From Arthrobacter mobilis (lineage in GTDB: Bacteria > Actinomycetota > Actinomycetes > Actinomycetales > Micrococcaceae), in assembly GCF_012395835.1 (NCBI RefSeq), contig NZ_JAAZSQ010000002.1, forward strand, positions 365,015 to 429,014: 64,000 bases of DNA, given 5' to 3'. Positions 1-8,116 of this stretch are shown piece by piece. The position numbers and the translations under genes were made by a program. How positions within the stretch are numbered: the first letter of the stretch is position 1; every line of letters begins with the position of its first letter. The notes beneath the pieces are model-generated. The model searched no databases and had not been told where the DNA came from. It saw only the letters and a program-made list of their open reading frames with translations.

Positions 1-975
1 CGTGAGTTAGGTGAGTTCCTGGACGGTGAGCTGCCGGACAGCCGGCGGCTCATGCTGGAACGGCACCTGGAAAGATGCGCCCGCTGCCGGGAGATCGTCG
101 CCGGGCAGCGCCATGTGCAGGAACGGCTCCGGTCACTGGATGTGCCGCCGCCCCGCCCGGACCTGGCCAACCGCATTCTGCGTGAAAGCGTGCTGGCTTC
201 GGGAGGGGCGAGTCCGCAGGTTGCGCCGGACGTTCCGGCCGCAGCCCCGGCCTCCGCAGCCAGCGGAGTGCGGCGCCGGGTGGCCGCGGCGGCCTCGGTC
301 GCGCTGGCCGGCATCCTCACCCTGACCTTGGCCGGGGCCTGGCTGCTCGGCGGGGAGGAAGAGCTGTTGGCCGGCCGCGAGCCGTCCCTGGCCTCCGTCT
401 GGAACTCCGCGGACGGGATCAGGCCGGCCGGGGGCGCAGCCACCGCCGCTGCCCTGGACCAGGAAGACCTGCGCAAGCTGCGCAGCGAGGGCTGGAACTG
501 TCCGCAGCTTGGCGCCCTGGGCTATCGGCTGGTGTCGGCCACGGGGACCGCGGTGGACGGCCATCCGGCCGTGCAGATCAAGCTGAGCAACGGCACGGAC
601 TCCATCGTGGTGGTCGAGGAGCGCCGCGGCATCGAGGATATGGCCGGCGCCGAACTGGATGTTGTCTCCGGCGAGGAACCGGTCAACGGCCTGACCGGCC
701 GTACCGTGTCGGCGGACGGCTTCTGGCAGGTGGACGGCATGGACCGGCAGATGTGGGTGCGGGCATCGGACACGTGGACGGTGGTATTGGATTCGAACCA
801 TGTCACCTACACCGTGTGGTCGGACCTGCCGGTCTCCGAGCTGCCCGACACCGTGAACCACGTGGTGGTGACCGAGAAGTCCCGGCTCATGCTGCCGCGG
901 CCGCAGGAGGACAATGACCCGGTCAGCCGGATTGTGCGCGGCCTGGGCATGATGATCCAGCCGGCACGGCCGTGA
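1..975 (+). CDS. anti-sigma factor, zinc-finger type (5' truncated)
   Basis: The reading frame is open from the first base, so the gene begins upstream of the window. The visible part starts with a short helical segment containing a zinc-binding anti-sigma signature, His22-x3-Cys26-x2-Cys29 counted from base 1. A single transmembrane segment lies near residues 94-116, followed by an extracytoplasmic domain of about 200 residues. This is the architecture of RseA/RsrA-type proteins that hold an ECF sigma factor at the membrane. The next gene is tatB and the one after is mrp, matching the mycobacterial order sigE-rseA-htrA-tatB-mrp without htrA, so a SigE-like gene is expected just upstream (inference). 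The C-terminal domain matches nothing I recognise. Confidence 0.85.
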   Translation, partial: RELGEFLDGELPDSRRLMLERHLERCARCREIVAGQRHVQERLRSLDVPPPRPDLANRILRESVLASGGASPQVAPDVPAAAPASAASGVRRRVAAAASVALAGILTLTLAGAWLLGGEEELLAGREPSLASVWNSADGIRPAGGAATAAALDQEDLRKLRSEGWNCPQLGALGYRLVSATGTAVDGHPAVQIKLSNGTDSIVVVEERRGIEDMAGAELDVVSGEEPVNGLTGRTVSADGFWQVDGMDRQMWVRASDTWTVVLDSNHVTYTVWSDLPVSELPDTVNHVVVTEKSRLMLPRPQEDNDPVSRIVRGLGMMIQPARP

Positions 976-977
976 GG

Positions 978-983
978 TAATCT
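978..983 (+). promoter_or_regulatory. candidate -10 element of tatB (leaderless start)
   Basis: TAATCT ends exactly 6 nt before the GTG of tatB, so transcription would begin at or next to the start codon. It lies directly after the anti-sigma stop codon. No convincing -35 is visible. Confidence 0.4.
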
Positions 984-989
984 TCAAGG

Positions 990-1367
990 GTGTTCGGAAT
1001 TAATGGATCGGAACTGATCATTCTTGCGGTCCTGGCCGTAATTGTGCTCGGTCCCGAGCGGCTGCCCGAATATGCCGCCCAGCTGGGCCGCTTCGTGAGG
1101 CAGCTGCGCGCCATGGCCGCGGGGGCGAAGGAACAGCTGCGCGAGGAAGTCGGCGACGAGATCGTGGACATGGACTGGCGCAAGCTGGACCCCCGGCAGT
1201 ACGACCCGCGCCGGATCATCCGCGAGGCCCTGATGGACGACGACGTCGCCCCGGCGCCGCCGGCCGCCGCTGCCGCAGGTGCTGCGGCCGTGGCAGCGAA
1301 GCCCGTCCGCGAGGTGCAACGCCTCGCACCCGGCCGGCCGGCTCCCTTCGATCCCGAAGCCACCTGA
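990..1367 (+). CDS. tatB: Sec-independent protein translocase subunit TatB-like
   Basis: This 125-residue protein has one N-terminal transmembrane helix (about residues 7-21) that runs into the Gly-Pro-Glu-Arg-Leu-Pro hinge typical of TatA/TatB proteins. A long charged amphipathic helix follows, then an Ala/Pro-rich tail. TatB recruits twin-arginine signal peptides to the TatC receptor in the cytoplasmic membrane. The GTG start comes 15 nt after the anti-sigma stop and is preceded by AAGG as well as a -10-like hexamer. The length and position between an anti-sigma gene and mrp fit actinobacterial TatB better than TatA, which usually sits beside tatC. Confidence 0.88.
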   Translation: MFGINGSELIILAVLAVIVLGPERLPEYAAQLGRFVRQLRAMAAGAKEQLREEVGDEIVDMDWRKLDPRQYDPRRIIREALMDDDVAPAPPAAAAAGAAAVAAKPVREVQRLAPGRPAPFDPEAT

Positions 1368-1379
1368 CTCCCGGCCGGG

Positions 1380-2504
1380 TCAGCTGCGCGGGGTGACCCC
1401 GAGCGGGCGGCCGGCCAGGCCGCGGGGGCGGGCCGCCAGGGCATTCGCGATTCCTCGCAGGGCCCCGGCGGCGGCCGAATCCTCCGCGGAGAGCACTATC
1501 GGCCGGCCGCTGTCGCCGCCTTCGCGCAGCCGCGGCTCCAGCGGGATGCTGCCGAGCAGCGGGACCGGCGCCCCGAGGGCGGTGCCGAGCCGTTCCGCCA
1601 CCGCTGCGCCGCCGCCGGAGCCGAAGATCTCCATCCGGGAGCCGTCTTCCAGTTCGAGCCAGGACATGTTCTCGATCACCCCGGCTACCTGCTGGCCCGT
1701 CTGCGCGGCGATGGAACCGGCCCGCTCGGCAACCTCCGCCGCGGCGGCCTGCGGCGTGGTGACCACCAGGATTTCCGACGACGGCAGCAGCTGCGCGACC
1801 GAGATGGCCACGTCCCCGGTGCCGGGCGGCAGGTCCAGGAACAATGCGTCCAGGTCGCCGAAGTACACATCGGTGAGGAACTGCTCCAGGGCGCGGTGCA
1901 GCATCGGTCCGCGCCAGGCGACCGGCTGGTTGCCGGTGACGAACATGCCGATCGAAATCGCCTTGACCCCGTAGGCCACCGGCGGCAGGATCATCTCGTC
2001 CACCCGTGTGGGAGCCTGCGAGATGCCCAGCAGCCCGGGCACCGAGAAGCCGTGGACGTCGGCATCGATGACGCCCACCCGCAGTCCGCGGGCCGCCATC
2101 GCGCAGGCCAGGTTCACCGTGATGCTGGACTTGCCGACGCCGCCCTTGCCGCTGGCCACCGCGTACACCCGCGTCAGGGACGACGGCTGGTTGAACGGGA
2201 TGCCCCGTGCGGCCCCCGGACCGCGCAGCCGGTCCTTGAGTTCCTGGCGCTGCTGCGCGCTCATTACCTCCAGCTGCACGGACACGTCGGCTGTGCCGGG
2301 AACGGCACCGAGGGCCCGTTCGACGTCGGCGGTAATGGTTTCCCGCAACGGGCACCCGGCAATGGTCAGCAGCACCTCGACGCGGACGTTGCCCGCGCCG
2401 TCGATCTGCACGTCCTTGAGCATGCCGAGCTCGGTGATCGGCCGCCGCAGTTCCGGGTCCATGACCGTGCCCAGCGCCGCACGCACGGATTTCTCGTCGA
2501 CCAC
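1380..2504 (-). CDS. mrp: Mrp/ApbC family Fe-S cluster carrier ATPase
   Basis: The 374-residue protein has an N-terminal MIP18-like (DUF59) domain (about residues 1-80) and a deviant Walker A motif, GKGGVGKS (119-126), of the MinD/Mrp P-loop ATPases. Mrp proteins carry Fe-S clusters to apoproteins in the cytosol. The CxxC cluster motif found near the C-terminus of many bacterial homologues is absent; the equivalent stretch after ENMSW has no cysteines, which I believe is usual in actinobacterial Mrp. The GTG start is 3 nt after the DUF1003 stop, and a GGAG lies inside the end of that gene, so the two are translationally coupled. It converges on tatB with a 12-nt gap. Confidence 0.9.
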   Translation of the reverse strand: MVDEKSVRAALGTVMDPELRRPITELGMLKDVQIDGAGNVRVEVLLTIAGCPLRETITADVERALGAVPGTADVSVQLEVMSAQQRQELKDRLRGPGAARGIPFNQPSSLTRVYAVASGKGGVGKSSITVNLACAMAARGLRVGVIDADVHGFSVPGLLGISQAPTRVDEMILPPVAYGVKAISIGMFVTGNQPVAWRGPMLHRALEQFLTDVYFGDLDALFLDLPPGTGDVAISVAQLLPSSEILVVTTPQAAAAEVAERAGSIAAQTGQQVAGVIENMSWLELEDGSRMEIFGSGGGAAVAERLGTALGAPVPLLGSIPLEPRLREGGDSGRPIVLSAEDSAAAGALRGIANALAARPRGLAGRPLGVTPRS

Positions 2505-2507
2505 CGG

Positions 2508-3143
2508 CTACTGCTCCGATCCTGCGGTTTGCCCGGACGCGTCCCGCCGGCCGGACCGCCGGTCCTGCTGGGCGGGCGCGGTGATCCGGGGCAGGCTCAC
2601 GGTGGTCTCCGGCAGCTTCTTCCTCCTCCGGCGCACCGGACGCTGCTCGCGGTCCTCCTCGAGGAGCTCTTCCAGCACGCTGCGCAGCTCGCTGCGGACA
2701 AAGTCCCGGGTGGCGACTTCGCGCAGCGCGATCCGCAGGGCGGCCAGTTCGCGGGTGAGGTATTCGGTGTCGGCGAGGTTGCGTTCGGCCCGCTGGCGGT
2801 CCTGCTGCAGTGCCACCTTGTCCCGGTCGTCCTGCCGGTTCTGCGCCAGCAGCAGCAGCGGCGCGGCGTAGGAGGCCTGCAGCGAGAGCATCAGGGTCAG
2901 CGCGGTGAAGCCCAGCGCTGCGCTGTCGAAGCGCAGTGCCTCGGGGCCGAAGGTGTTCCAGGCCAGCCACACCAGGCAGAAGACGGTCATCCACATCAGG
3001 AACTGCGGCGTGCCCATGAAGCGGGCGAACTTCTCGGTGGCCTTGCCAAAGGCATCAGGGTTGGGAGTCAGCCGCGGCAGCAGCCTGGCACGCGCCTCGC
3101 GCGGGGTATCCAAGCCTCCGGTCTTGACCTTGGTTTCAGCCAC
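2508..3143 (-). CDS. DUF1003 membrane protein
   Basis: I prefer the GTG at 3143 (211 residues) because a GGAGG lies 8 nt upstream; a GTG three codons earlier has no room for a ribosome site. Two hydrophobic segments (about residues 49-66 and 78-99) with the WNTFGP and LQASYAAPLLLLAQNRQ-type sequences are the hallmark of DUF1003 proteins. A charged coiled region and a basic tail follow. The function is unknown. The start overlaps the end of the MgtE-N/CBS gene by 8 nt. In actinobacteria this pair commonly travels together, which suggests a shared role in magnesium or ion homeostasis (inference). Confidence 0.85.
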   Translation of the reverse strand: MAETKVKTGGLDTPREARARLLPRLTPNPDAFGKATEKFARFMGTPQFLMWMTVFCLVWLAWNTFGPEALRFDSAALGFTALTLMLSLQASYAAPLLLLAQNRQDDRDKVALQQDRQRAERNLADTEYLTRELAALRIALREVATRDFVRSELRSVLEELLEEDREQRPVRRRRKKLPETTVSLPRITAPAQQDRRSGRRDASGQTAGSEQ

Positions 3144-4422
3144 GGCGCGCACCTCCAGTCATGCTCTGCGGGGGTTCTTCCTCCTGGGCCCGCCAGTCTT
3201 CAGGCAGCAGCTGGTCCAGCACATCGTCCACCGTCACCGCGCCGACCAGCCGGCCGGCGTCGTTGACCACGGCCACCGCGTTGAGGTTGTAAGTGGCCAG
3301 CATCCTGGCCACTTCGCTGACCGCCGCGTGGTCGGAGACGGGTTCCAGGTCCGTATCCACGATATTGCCCAGGGCCTCCGGCGGCGGGTAGCGCAGCAGC
3401 TGCTGGATATGCACCACGCCGAGGTACCGGCCCGTCGGCGTCTCCAGCGGCGGCCGGCAGACAAAAATGGCTGAAGCCAGCGCCGGGGTCAGTTCCTCGC
3501 GCCGCACGTGCGCCAGTGCTTCGGCCACCGTCGCCTCCGGAGGGAGGATGACCGGGACCGGCGTCATGATGGACCCGGCAGTGTTCTCCTCGTACTCCAT
3601 CAGCCGGCGGACATCCTCCGCCTCTTCCGGTTCCATCAGCTGCAGCAGCTGTTCCTTCTGCTCCTCCGGCAGTTCCGCGAGCAGGTCGGCCGCGTCGTCG
3701 GGGTCCATCTCCTCGAGCACGTCCGCGGCGCGTTCCAGGTCCAGCGAGGAGAGGATCTGGACCTGGTCATCGTCCGGCAGTTCCTGGAGCACGTCGGCCA
3801 GCCGCTCGTCCTGCAGCTCGCTGGCCACCTCGAGCCGGCGCTTGTCGTTCATCTCGTGCAGTGCCTCGGCGAAGTCCGCAGGCTTAAGGTCTTCATGGCT
3901 GGCCACGAAGGTTGTGGCGGACTGGGGCTCGTTCCGGCCGCCTTGGTATACCTCGTTCCAGTCCACGATCAGGGTTTCGTTCCGCCGCAGGCTGCGCAGC
4001 GGGGACATCGAGTGGCCGCGCCGGACGAACAGCTGGGAGACGTACCAGTCCCCGTTGCGGGCCTGTTCCATGCCAATATCCTCGATCGTGGCGCTGCCGC
4101 TGCCGTCTGCCAGGATGACGCGGCGGTCGAACATTTCGGCCACGACCAGCATTTCGGCACCGCGCTGCTCGAAGCGGCGCAGATTGACCAGCCCGGTGCA
4201 GATAATCTGTCCGGCTTCCATGGAAGTCACCCGCGTCATGGGCACGAAGACGCGCTTTTTGCCGGGGACCTCAACCACGAGGCCCACCACCAGCGGCGGC
4301 TTCGCGGGCCCGCGGTCCAGTACCACGACGTCGCGCAGCCGGCCTAGGCGGTCGCCCAAGGGGTCGAAAACATCCAGACCCAGCAGGCGCGCAACGAAGA
4401 CCCGGGTTGAATTTGTGCTCAC
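3136..4422 (-). CDS. PRC-barrel / MgtE N-domain / CBS protein lacking the transport domain
   Basis: The 428-residue protein begins with a PRC-barrel-like region (about residues 5-75), followed by an MgtE N-terminal superhelical domain (about 170-285) with repeated acidic LPDDD, DPDDAADLL and EEQKEQLL turns, then two CBS motifs (about 290-410) including AGSIMTP. These are the cytosolic Mg2+-sensing parts of MgtE transporters. The five-helix membrane pore domain is absent and the protein ends soon after the second CBS motif, so it is a sensor or regulator rather than a complete transporter. The GTG start has AAAGGG immediately against it and a TAGCCT hexamer 6 nt upstream, suggesting leaderless translation. 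Confidence 0.88.
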   Translation of the reverse strand: MSTNSTRVFVARLLGLDVFDPLGDRLGRLRDVVVLDRGPAKPPLVVGLVVEVPGKKRVFVPMTRVTSMEAGQIICTGLVNLRRFEQRGAEMLVVAEMFDRRVILADGSGSATIEDIGMEQARNGDWYVSQLFVRRGHSMSPLRSLRRNETLIVDWNEVYQGGRNEPQSATTFVASHEDLKPADFAEALHEMNDKRRLEVASELQDERLADVLQELPDDDQVQILSSLDLERAADVLEEMDPDDAADLLAELPEEQKEQLLQLMEPEEAEDVRRLMEYEENTAGSIMTPVPVILPPEATVAEALAHVRREELTPALASAIFVCRPPLETPTGRYLGVVHIQQLLRYPPPEALGNIVDTDLEPVSDHAAVSEVARMLATYNLNAVAVVNDAGRLVGAVTVDDVLDQLLPEDWRAQEEEPPQSMTGGARRG

Positions 4423-4428
4423 CCCTTT

Positions 4429-4434
4429 AGGCTA
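4429..4434 (-). promoter_or_regulatory. candidate -10 element for the MgtE-N/CBS gene
   Basis: TAGCCT on the minus strand ends exactly 6 nt before the GTG at 4422. The spacing would give a leaderless transcript. The -35 region is not recognisable. Confidence 0.35.
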
Positions 4435-4573
4435 CGTTGTTCCGCCCGTGTACGCTCGCCGGACGTGCCAAGCCGGCCGCGGGCCTGCCCGGCAGGGGAG
4501 CACCGCTGTTCACCCGCAGCGATACGCGGCCCGCTGCCCGGTGCGGCCTGCGGGAATGGTGGAGAATAAGGAT

Positions 4574-5374
4574 ATGTCTAGCATGCTTGGCCGTTCCGAT
4601 GCACGAGATTTGGGCCGCACGCTGCCGCAGGGGCAGCTGATCGGCAATTACCGATCCTATCTTGACGCCCAGAAAGTGGTGGACTACCTGGCGGACCAGA
4701 ACTTTCCCGTCCAGCACGTGTCCATCATCGGCAACGACCTCAAGACCGTGGAACGGGTCACCGGCCGGTTGAGCTATCCCCGGGTGGCGCTCTCCGGCGC
4801 GGCCACGGGAGCGTGGTTCGGGCTCTTCGTCGGTCTGCTGCTGATGCTGTTCGGCAGCGGCCAGACCTACGGCCTGGTGCTCTCGTCCATGGCCATGGGC
4901 GCGGCCTTCTGGATGCTCTTCGGCATCATCAGCTACGCCTTCCAGCGCGGAAAGCGCGACTTCACCTCGACCAACCAGGTCATTGCCACCAGCTACGACG
5001 TGATCGTGGCCCCGGAAGTAGCCTACGAGGCCCGCCGGCTGGCCGCCCAGGTCGCGGTGGCCGGCACCGCGGGATTTGGACAGCACCCGCAGGCCTACGG
5101 CCAGCGGCCGCAGGGCCCCGAGCGACCCCCACAGTGGGGCGAGGACCCGTTCGGCCGGAACGGGCAGGCTCCGGGGGCGGGACCGCAGGGAAACGGTACC
5201 CCGGCACCGCCGGCCCCGCGCGGGGTGCCGGTGCGCGGCAGCTACCCGGACCTGCCGGACGGCCGTCCGCAGTTCGGCGTGCGGCTCCCGCCGCAGCAGC
5301 AGGCGCCGGAGGCTTCACCGGAGCAGCAGCCCGGACCGGCCAACGGGGACGAACCGCGCCGACAGGGCGACTGA
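4574..5374 (+). CDS. GSP17M (YflT)-like domain membrane protein
   Basis: The start is the ATG at 4574, with GGAG 9 nt upstream; an in-frame ATG at 4556 lacks a ribosome site. The 266-residue protein has an N-terminal alpha/beta domain (about residues 25-75) resembling the general stress protein 17M fold. It continues with two adjacent transmembrane helices (about 75-125) and a Pro/Gln/Gly-rich low-complexity tail of about 110 residues. The function is not known. It is divergent from the MgtE-N/CBS gene across about 150 bp and ends at a perfect hairpin shared with the converging aminopeptidase gene. Confidence 0.8.
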   Translation: MSSMLGRSDARDLGRTLPQGQLIGNYRSYLDAQKVVDYLADQNFPVQHVSIIGNDLKTVERVTGRLSYPRVALSGAATGAWFGLFVGLLLMLFGSGQTYGLVLSSMAMGAAFWMLFGIISYAFQRGKRDFTSTNQVIATSYDVIVAPEVAYEARRLAAQVAVAGTAGFGQHPQAYGQRPQGPERPPQWGEDPFGRNGQAPGAGPQGNGTPAPPAPRGVPVRGSYPDLPDGRPQFGVRLPPQQQAPEASPEQQPGPANGDEPRRQGD

Positions 5375-5409
5375 CCACCGGCACGCACACCGGCCACGGA
5401 CACAGCAGA

Positions 5410-5433
5410 GGGGCCCGCCAACCGGCGGGCCCC
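5410..5433. terminator. bidirectional hairpin terminator
   Basis: A perfect 10-bp stem (GGGGCCCGCC / GGCGGGCCCC) with loop AACC lies between two converging genes. There is no T-run on either side, so termination may be hairpin-driven, as is common in high-GC actinobacteria. Confidence 0.6.
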
Positions 5434-5457
5434 CCGCTGCTGACTGCCGGCCTGCCG

Positions 5458-7014
5458 CTAACTGCCGGCGTAGATGCCTGCCATCCAGGATTCGACATCG
5501 TCCGGGGTACGGGGCAGGGCAGCGCTGAGGTTCACCGGGCCGTCGGCGGTCATCAGGATGTCGTCCTCGATCCGCACCCCGATGCCGCGGTATTCCTCGG
5601 GCACGGCCAGGTCCTCGGCTTTGAAGTACAGTCCCGGCTCGATCGTAAAGACCATGCCCTCTTCCAGCAGTCCGTCCAGGTACAGTTCGCGCCGGGCCTG
5701 CGCGCAGTCGTGCACGTCCAGGCCCAGATGGTGGCTGGTACCGTGCGGCATCCAGCGGCGGTGGTGCTGGCCGTCGGGGGAGAGGGCCACTTCAAGGGGC
5801 ACCGGCAGCAGGCCCCACTCGTCCAGCCGCTCGGCGAGGACCTTGACCGCGGCGCTGTGCACGTCGCGGAACTTGGCTCCGGGCCGGGCGGCAGCAAAGC
5901 CGGCATCAGCCGCGTCCAGGACCGCCTGGTAGATCCTGCGCTGGACCGGCGTGAAGCTGCCGTTGACCGGAATGGTGCGGGTGACGTCGGCGGTGTAGAG
6001 CGAATCGGCCTCGACGCCGGCGTCCAGCAGCAGCAGGTCCCCGGAACGGACCCGGCCGTTGTTGCGGATCCAGTGCAGGACGGTGGCGTTGTTGCCGGCG
6101 GCAGCGATCGTGTCGTAGCCCAGGTCGTTGCCTTCCTCGCGGGCACGGGAGAAGAAGGCGCCTTCCACCACGCGTTCGCCGCGCTCGTGGGCCATGGCGC
6201 GCGGCAGCACCTTGACCACCTCGTGGAAGCCGTTGACCGTGGCGGCGACGGCTTTCTTCAGCTCGCCGACCTCCCACTCATCCTTGCGCAGGCGCAGTTC
6301 GGAGAGCGCTTCGGCAAGTTCGGCGTCCAGGTTGTCGGATTCCTCCAGGTCCACGCCGGTATTGATCCGGGACGTATCCACCAGGGCGTCGACGTTCAGG
6401 TCCACCTCCCGCAGCAGGCGGATGCGCAGCCCGCCGATGGCGACGACGCCGGCGTCCTTGGTTACGGCAGTCTCCAGTTCCTCCAGCGTGGCCGTGGGCA
6501 GGTCCAGGTGCTGCTGCAGGACGGCAAGTGTCGGGCGCGGGCCGATCCAGAATTCGCCGTAGCGGGCGTTGGCGTAGAATTCCGGCGATTCCCTCCCGGA
6601 CGGGGGGCGGAAGTACAAGGTGGCGTGGTGGTTGCCGCCGTGGTCCCCTGTGCCCGGGTCTACCGGTTCCAGCACCAGCACGGCATCGGGCTCGTGGTCC
6701 AGCCCCAGTCCGGTCAGGTGGGCAAAGCCCGAGTGCGGGCGGAAGCGATAGTCGGTGTCGTTGGACCGGACCTTCAGCGGGCCGGCCGGAACCACCAGCC
6801 GCTCGCCGGGGAACTTCCGCGAGATGGCGAGCCGGCGCCGGGCCGCATACCCGGCCACCTCGGCCCGGGACACTTCCGGTGACGCGGAGGGCCCCCACGC
6901 CGAAGCCATGAATTCCTTGAATGCCTGGGACTCGGGCCGCTGCGAGCGGTTGTTCACCCGGTCCCCGAGCGGCTGCACCCCTGCCTGGCTGTCCTTGTTC
7001 TGCTCTCTGCTCAC
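5458..7014 (-). CDS. Xaa-Pro aminopeptidase (M24B family)
   Basis: This 518-residue cytosolic enzyme removes the N-terminal residue from peptides with proline in second position. It has an N-terminal creatinase-like domain (about 60-210) and a C-terminal pita-bread catalytic domain. All five expected metal ligands are visible: Asp in LLLLDAG, Asp in TADVTRT, His in PHGTSHH, Glu in FTIEPGLY and Glu in VRIEDDIL. The length is typical of actinobacterial PepP. The GTG start has no Shine-Dalgarno, but GACTAT (7021-7026, minus strand) ends 6 nt upstream. It is divergent from the PHP gene with only 35 bp between start codons, so their promoters must overlap. Confidence 0.92.
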   Translation of the reverse strand: MSREQNKDSQAGVQPLGDRVNNRSQRPESQAFKEFMASAWGPSASPEVSRAEVAGYAARRRLAISRKFPGERLVVPAGPLKVRSNDTDYRFRPHSGFAHLTGLGLDHEPDAVLVLEPVDPGTGDHGGNHHATLYFRPPSGRESPEFYANARYGEFWIGPRPTLAVLQQHLDLPTATLEELETAVTKDAGVVAIGGLRIRLLREVDLNVDALVDTSRINTGVDLEESDNLDAELAEALSELRLRKDEWEVGELKKAVAATVNGFHEVVKVLPRAMAHERGERVVEGAFFSRAREEGNDLGYDTIAAAGNNATVLHWIRNNGRVRSGDLLLLDAGVEADSLYTADVTRTIPVNGSFTPVQRRIYQAVLDAADAGFAAARPGAKFRDVHSAAVKVLAERLDEWGLLPVPLEVALSPDGQHHRRWMPHGTSHHLGLDVHDCAQARRELYLDGLLEEGMVFTIEPGLYFKAEDLAVPEEYRGIGVRIEDDILMTADGPVNLSAALPRTPDDVESWMAGIYAGS

Positions 7015-7037
7015 CCGTACATAGTCTCACGGGGGCG

Positions 7038-7043
7038 TACATT
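7038..7043 (+). promoter_or_regulatory. candidate -10 element of the PHP gene (leaderless start)
   Basis: TACATT is followed by exactly 6 nt and then the GTG at 7050. The -10 candidate of the divergent pepP (7021-7026) lies within 20 bp, so the two promoters are interleaved. Confidence 0.4.
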
Positions 7044-7049
7044 GGGGGT

Positions 7050-7916
7050 GTGAGGATTGACCTGCATACGCATTCGAAGATCTCGGACGGCACCGAGGAG
7101 CCGGCCGACGTCATCCGGGCCGCCGCCGATGCCGGCCTCGACGTGGTTGCGCTGACCGACCACGACACCACCGGCGGCTGGGAGCAGGCCGCCGCGGCTG
7201 CGCGCCGGATCGGTATCGGCTTCGTCCCCGGGATGGAAATTTCCTGCCGGACCGTCGAAGGCATCAGCGTGCATGTGCTCTCCTACCTGCACGATCCGCA
7301 GTACCCGGACCTGCTGGCGGAAATCTCCAAGGCCCGCGACGCGCGGCTGACCCGTGCCGAGCGCATGGTGGAACTGCTGGCCGAGGATTTCCCGATTACC
7401 TGGGAGGACGTGCACGCCCACGTCGGTCACGGGGCCACCGTCGGCCGCCCGCACATTGCGGACGCGCTGGTGGCCGCAGGTGTGGTGGCGGACCGTACCG
7501 AGGCCTTCGCCAATATCCTCACCTCGCACTCGCGCTATTACGTCACGCACTATGCACCGGACCCGGTGCTCGCCGTCGAACTGGTCCGGCAGGCCGGCGG
7601 GGTGCCGGTCTTCGCGCACCCGGTGGCCAGTGCCCGCGGCCGGGTGGTGGCTGAGGACGTCTTCCGCCAGATGGTCGACGCCGGTCTGGCCGGCGTCGAG
7701 GCGGACCACCGGGACAACCCGCCGGAGGGGCAGGCCTGGCTGCGCCGGTTCGCCATTGAGAACGGACTGTTCCTCACCGGCTCGAGCGACTACCACGGCA
7801 CCGGCAAGCCGAACCGGCTGGGCGAGAACGTCACCGCCGAGGAAGTGCTGTACCGCATCCTCGACGAGGGCAGCGGGGCCGAAGCCTTCCTGCCCGGACA
7901 CACCACCGCCAGCTAG
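7050..7916 (+). CDS. PHP domain metal-dependent phosphoesterase
   Basis: The 288-residue protein is a single PHP domain. Its metal-binding signature starts at the N-terminus (His6-x-His8, Asp13), then TDHDTT (about 36-41), EIS, a mid-protein HPV and a C-terminal SSDYHG. Relatives (YciV/RNase AM) hydrolyse 3',5'-nucleoside bisphosphates or degrade short RNAs 5' to 3'; the exact substrate cannot be read from sequence. The GTG start is chosen because HTHS must lie close to the N-terminus and a -10-like TACATT sits 6 nt upstream. The stop codon lies inside the first repeat of an intergenic hairpin element. Confidence 0.88.
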   Translation: MRIDLHTHSKISDGTEEPADVIRAAADAGLDVVALTDHDTTGGWEQAAAAARRIGIGFVPGMEISCRTVEGISVHVLSYLHDPQYPDLLAEISKARDARLTRAERMVELLAEDFPITWEDVHAHVGHGATVGRPHIADALVAAGVVADRTEAFANILTSHSRYYVTHYAPDPVLAVELVRQAGGVPVFAHPVASARGRVVAEDVFRQMVDAGLAGVEADHRDNPPEGQAWLRRFAIENGLFLTGSSDYHGTGKPNRLGENVTAEEVLYRILDEGSGAEAFLPGHTTAS

Positions 7917-8062
7917 CGCCGAGGGCCCCGCTGCGAGCGAAGCGAGCAGGGGGAAGGCGCGACGCGCTAGCGCCGAGGGCCCCGCCGCGGGCGCAGCGAG
8001 CTAAGAGAGCGGCCCGGGGTTCCCGCATGCGGAGCATGTGGGCAGGCCGCGAACGGGGAGGG
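7912..8062 (+). repeat. intergenic hairpin repeat element, copy A
   Basis: The 20-mer GCTAGCGCCGAGGGCCCCGC occurs twice, at 7912 and 7966, and the first copy includes the stop codon of the upstream gene. Between the two is a dyad (CCCCGCT...AGCAGGGG) whose loop contains GAGCGAAGCGA. Downstream a second hairpin, CCCGCATGC-GGA-GCATGTGGG (8022-8042), leads into CAGGCCGCGAACGGGGAGG. The same layout recurs at 26.3 kb with different stem bases, and parts recur at 12.5 and 37.2 kb. It fills almost the whole gap between the PHP and methyltransferase genes, which converge here. Confidence 0.75.
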
Positions 8063-8116
8063 TGCGACGCGCCGGCGCCGGCCGTCCGCGACAAGCAGGC
8101 GCCGAAGCCGCCGGTG

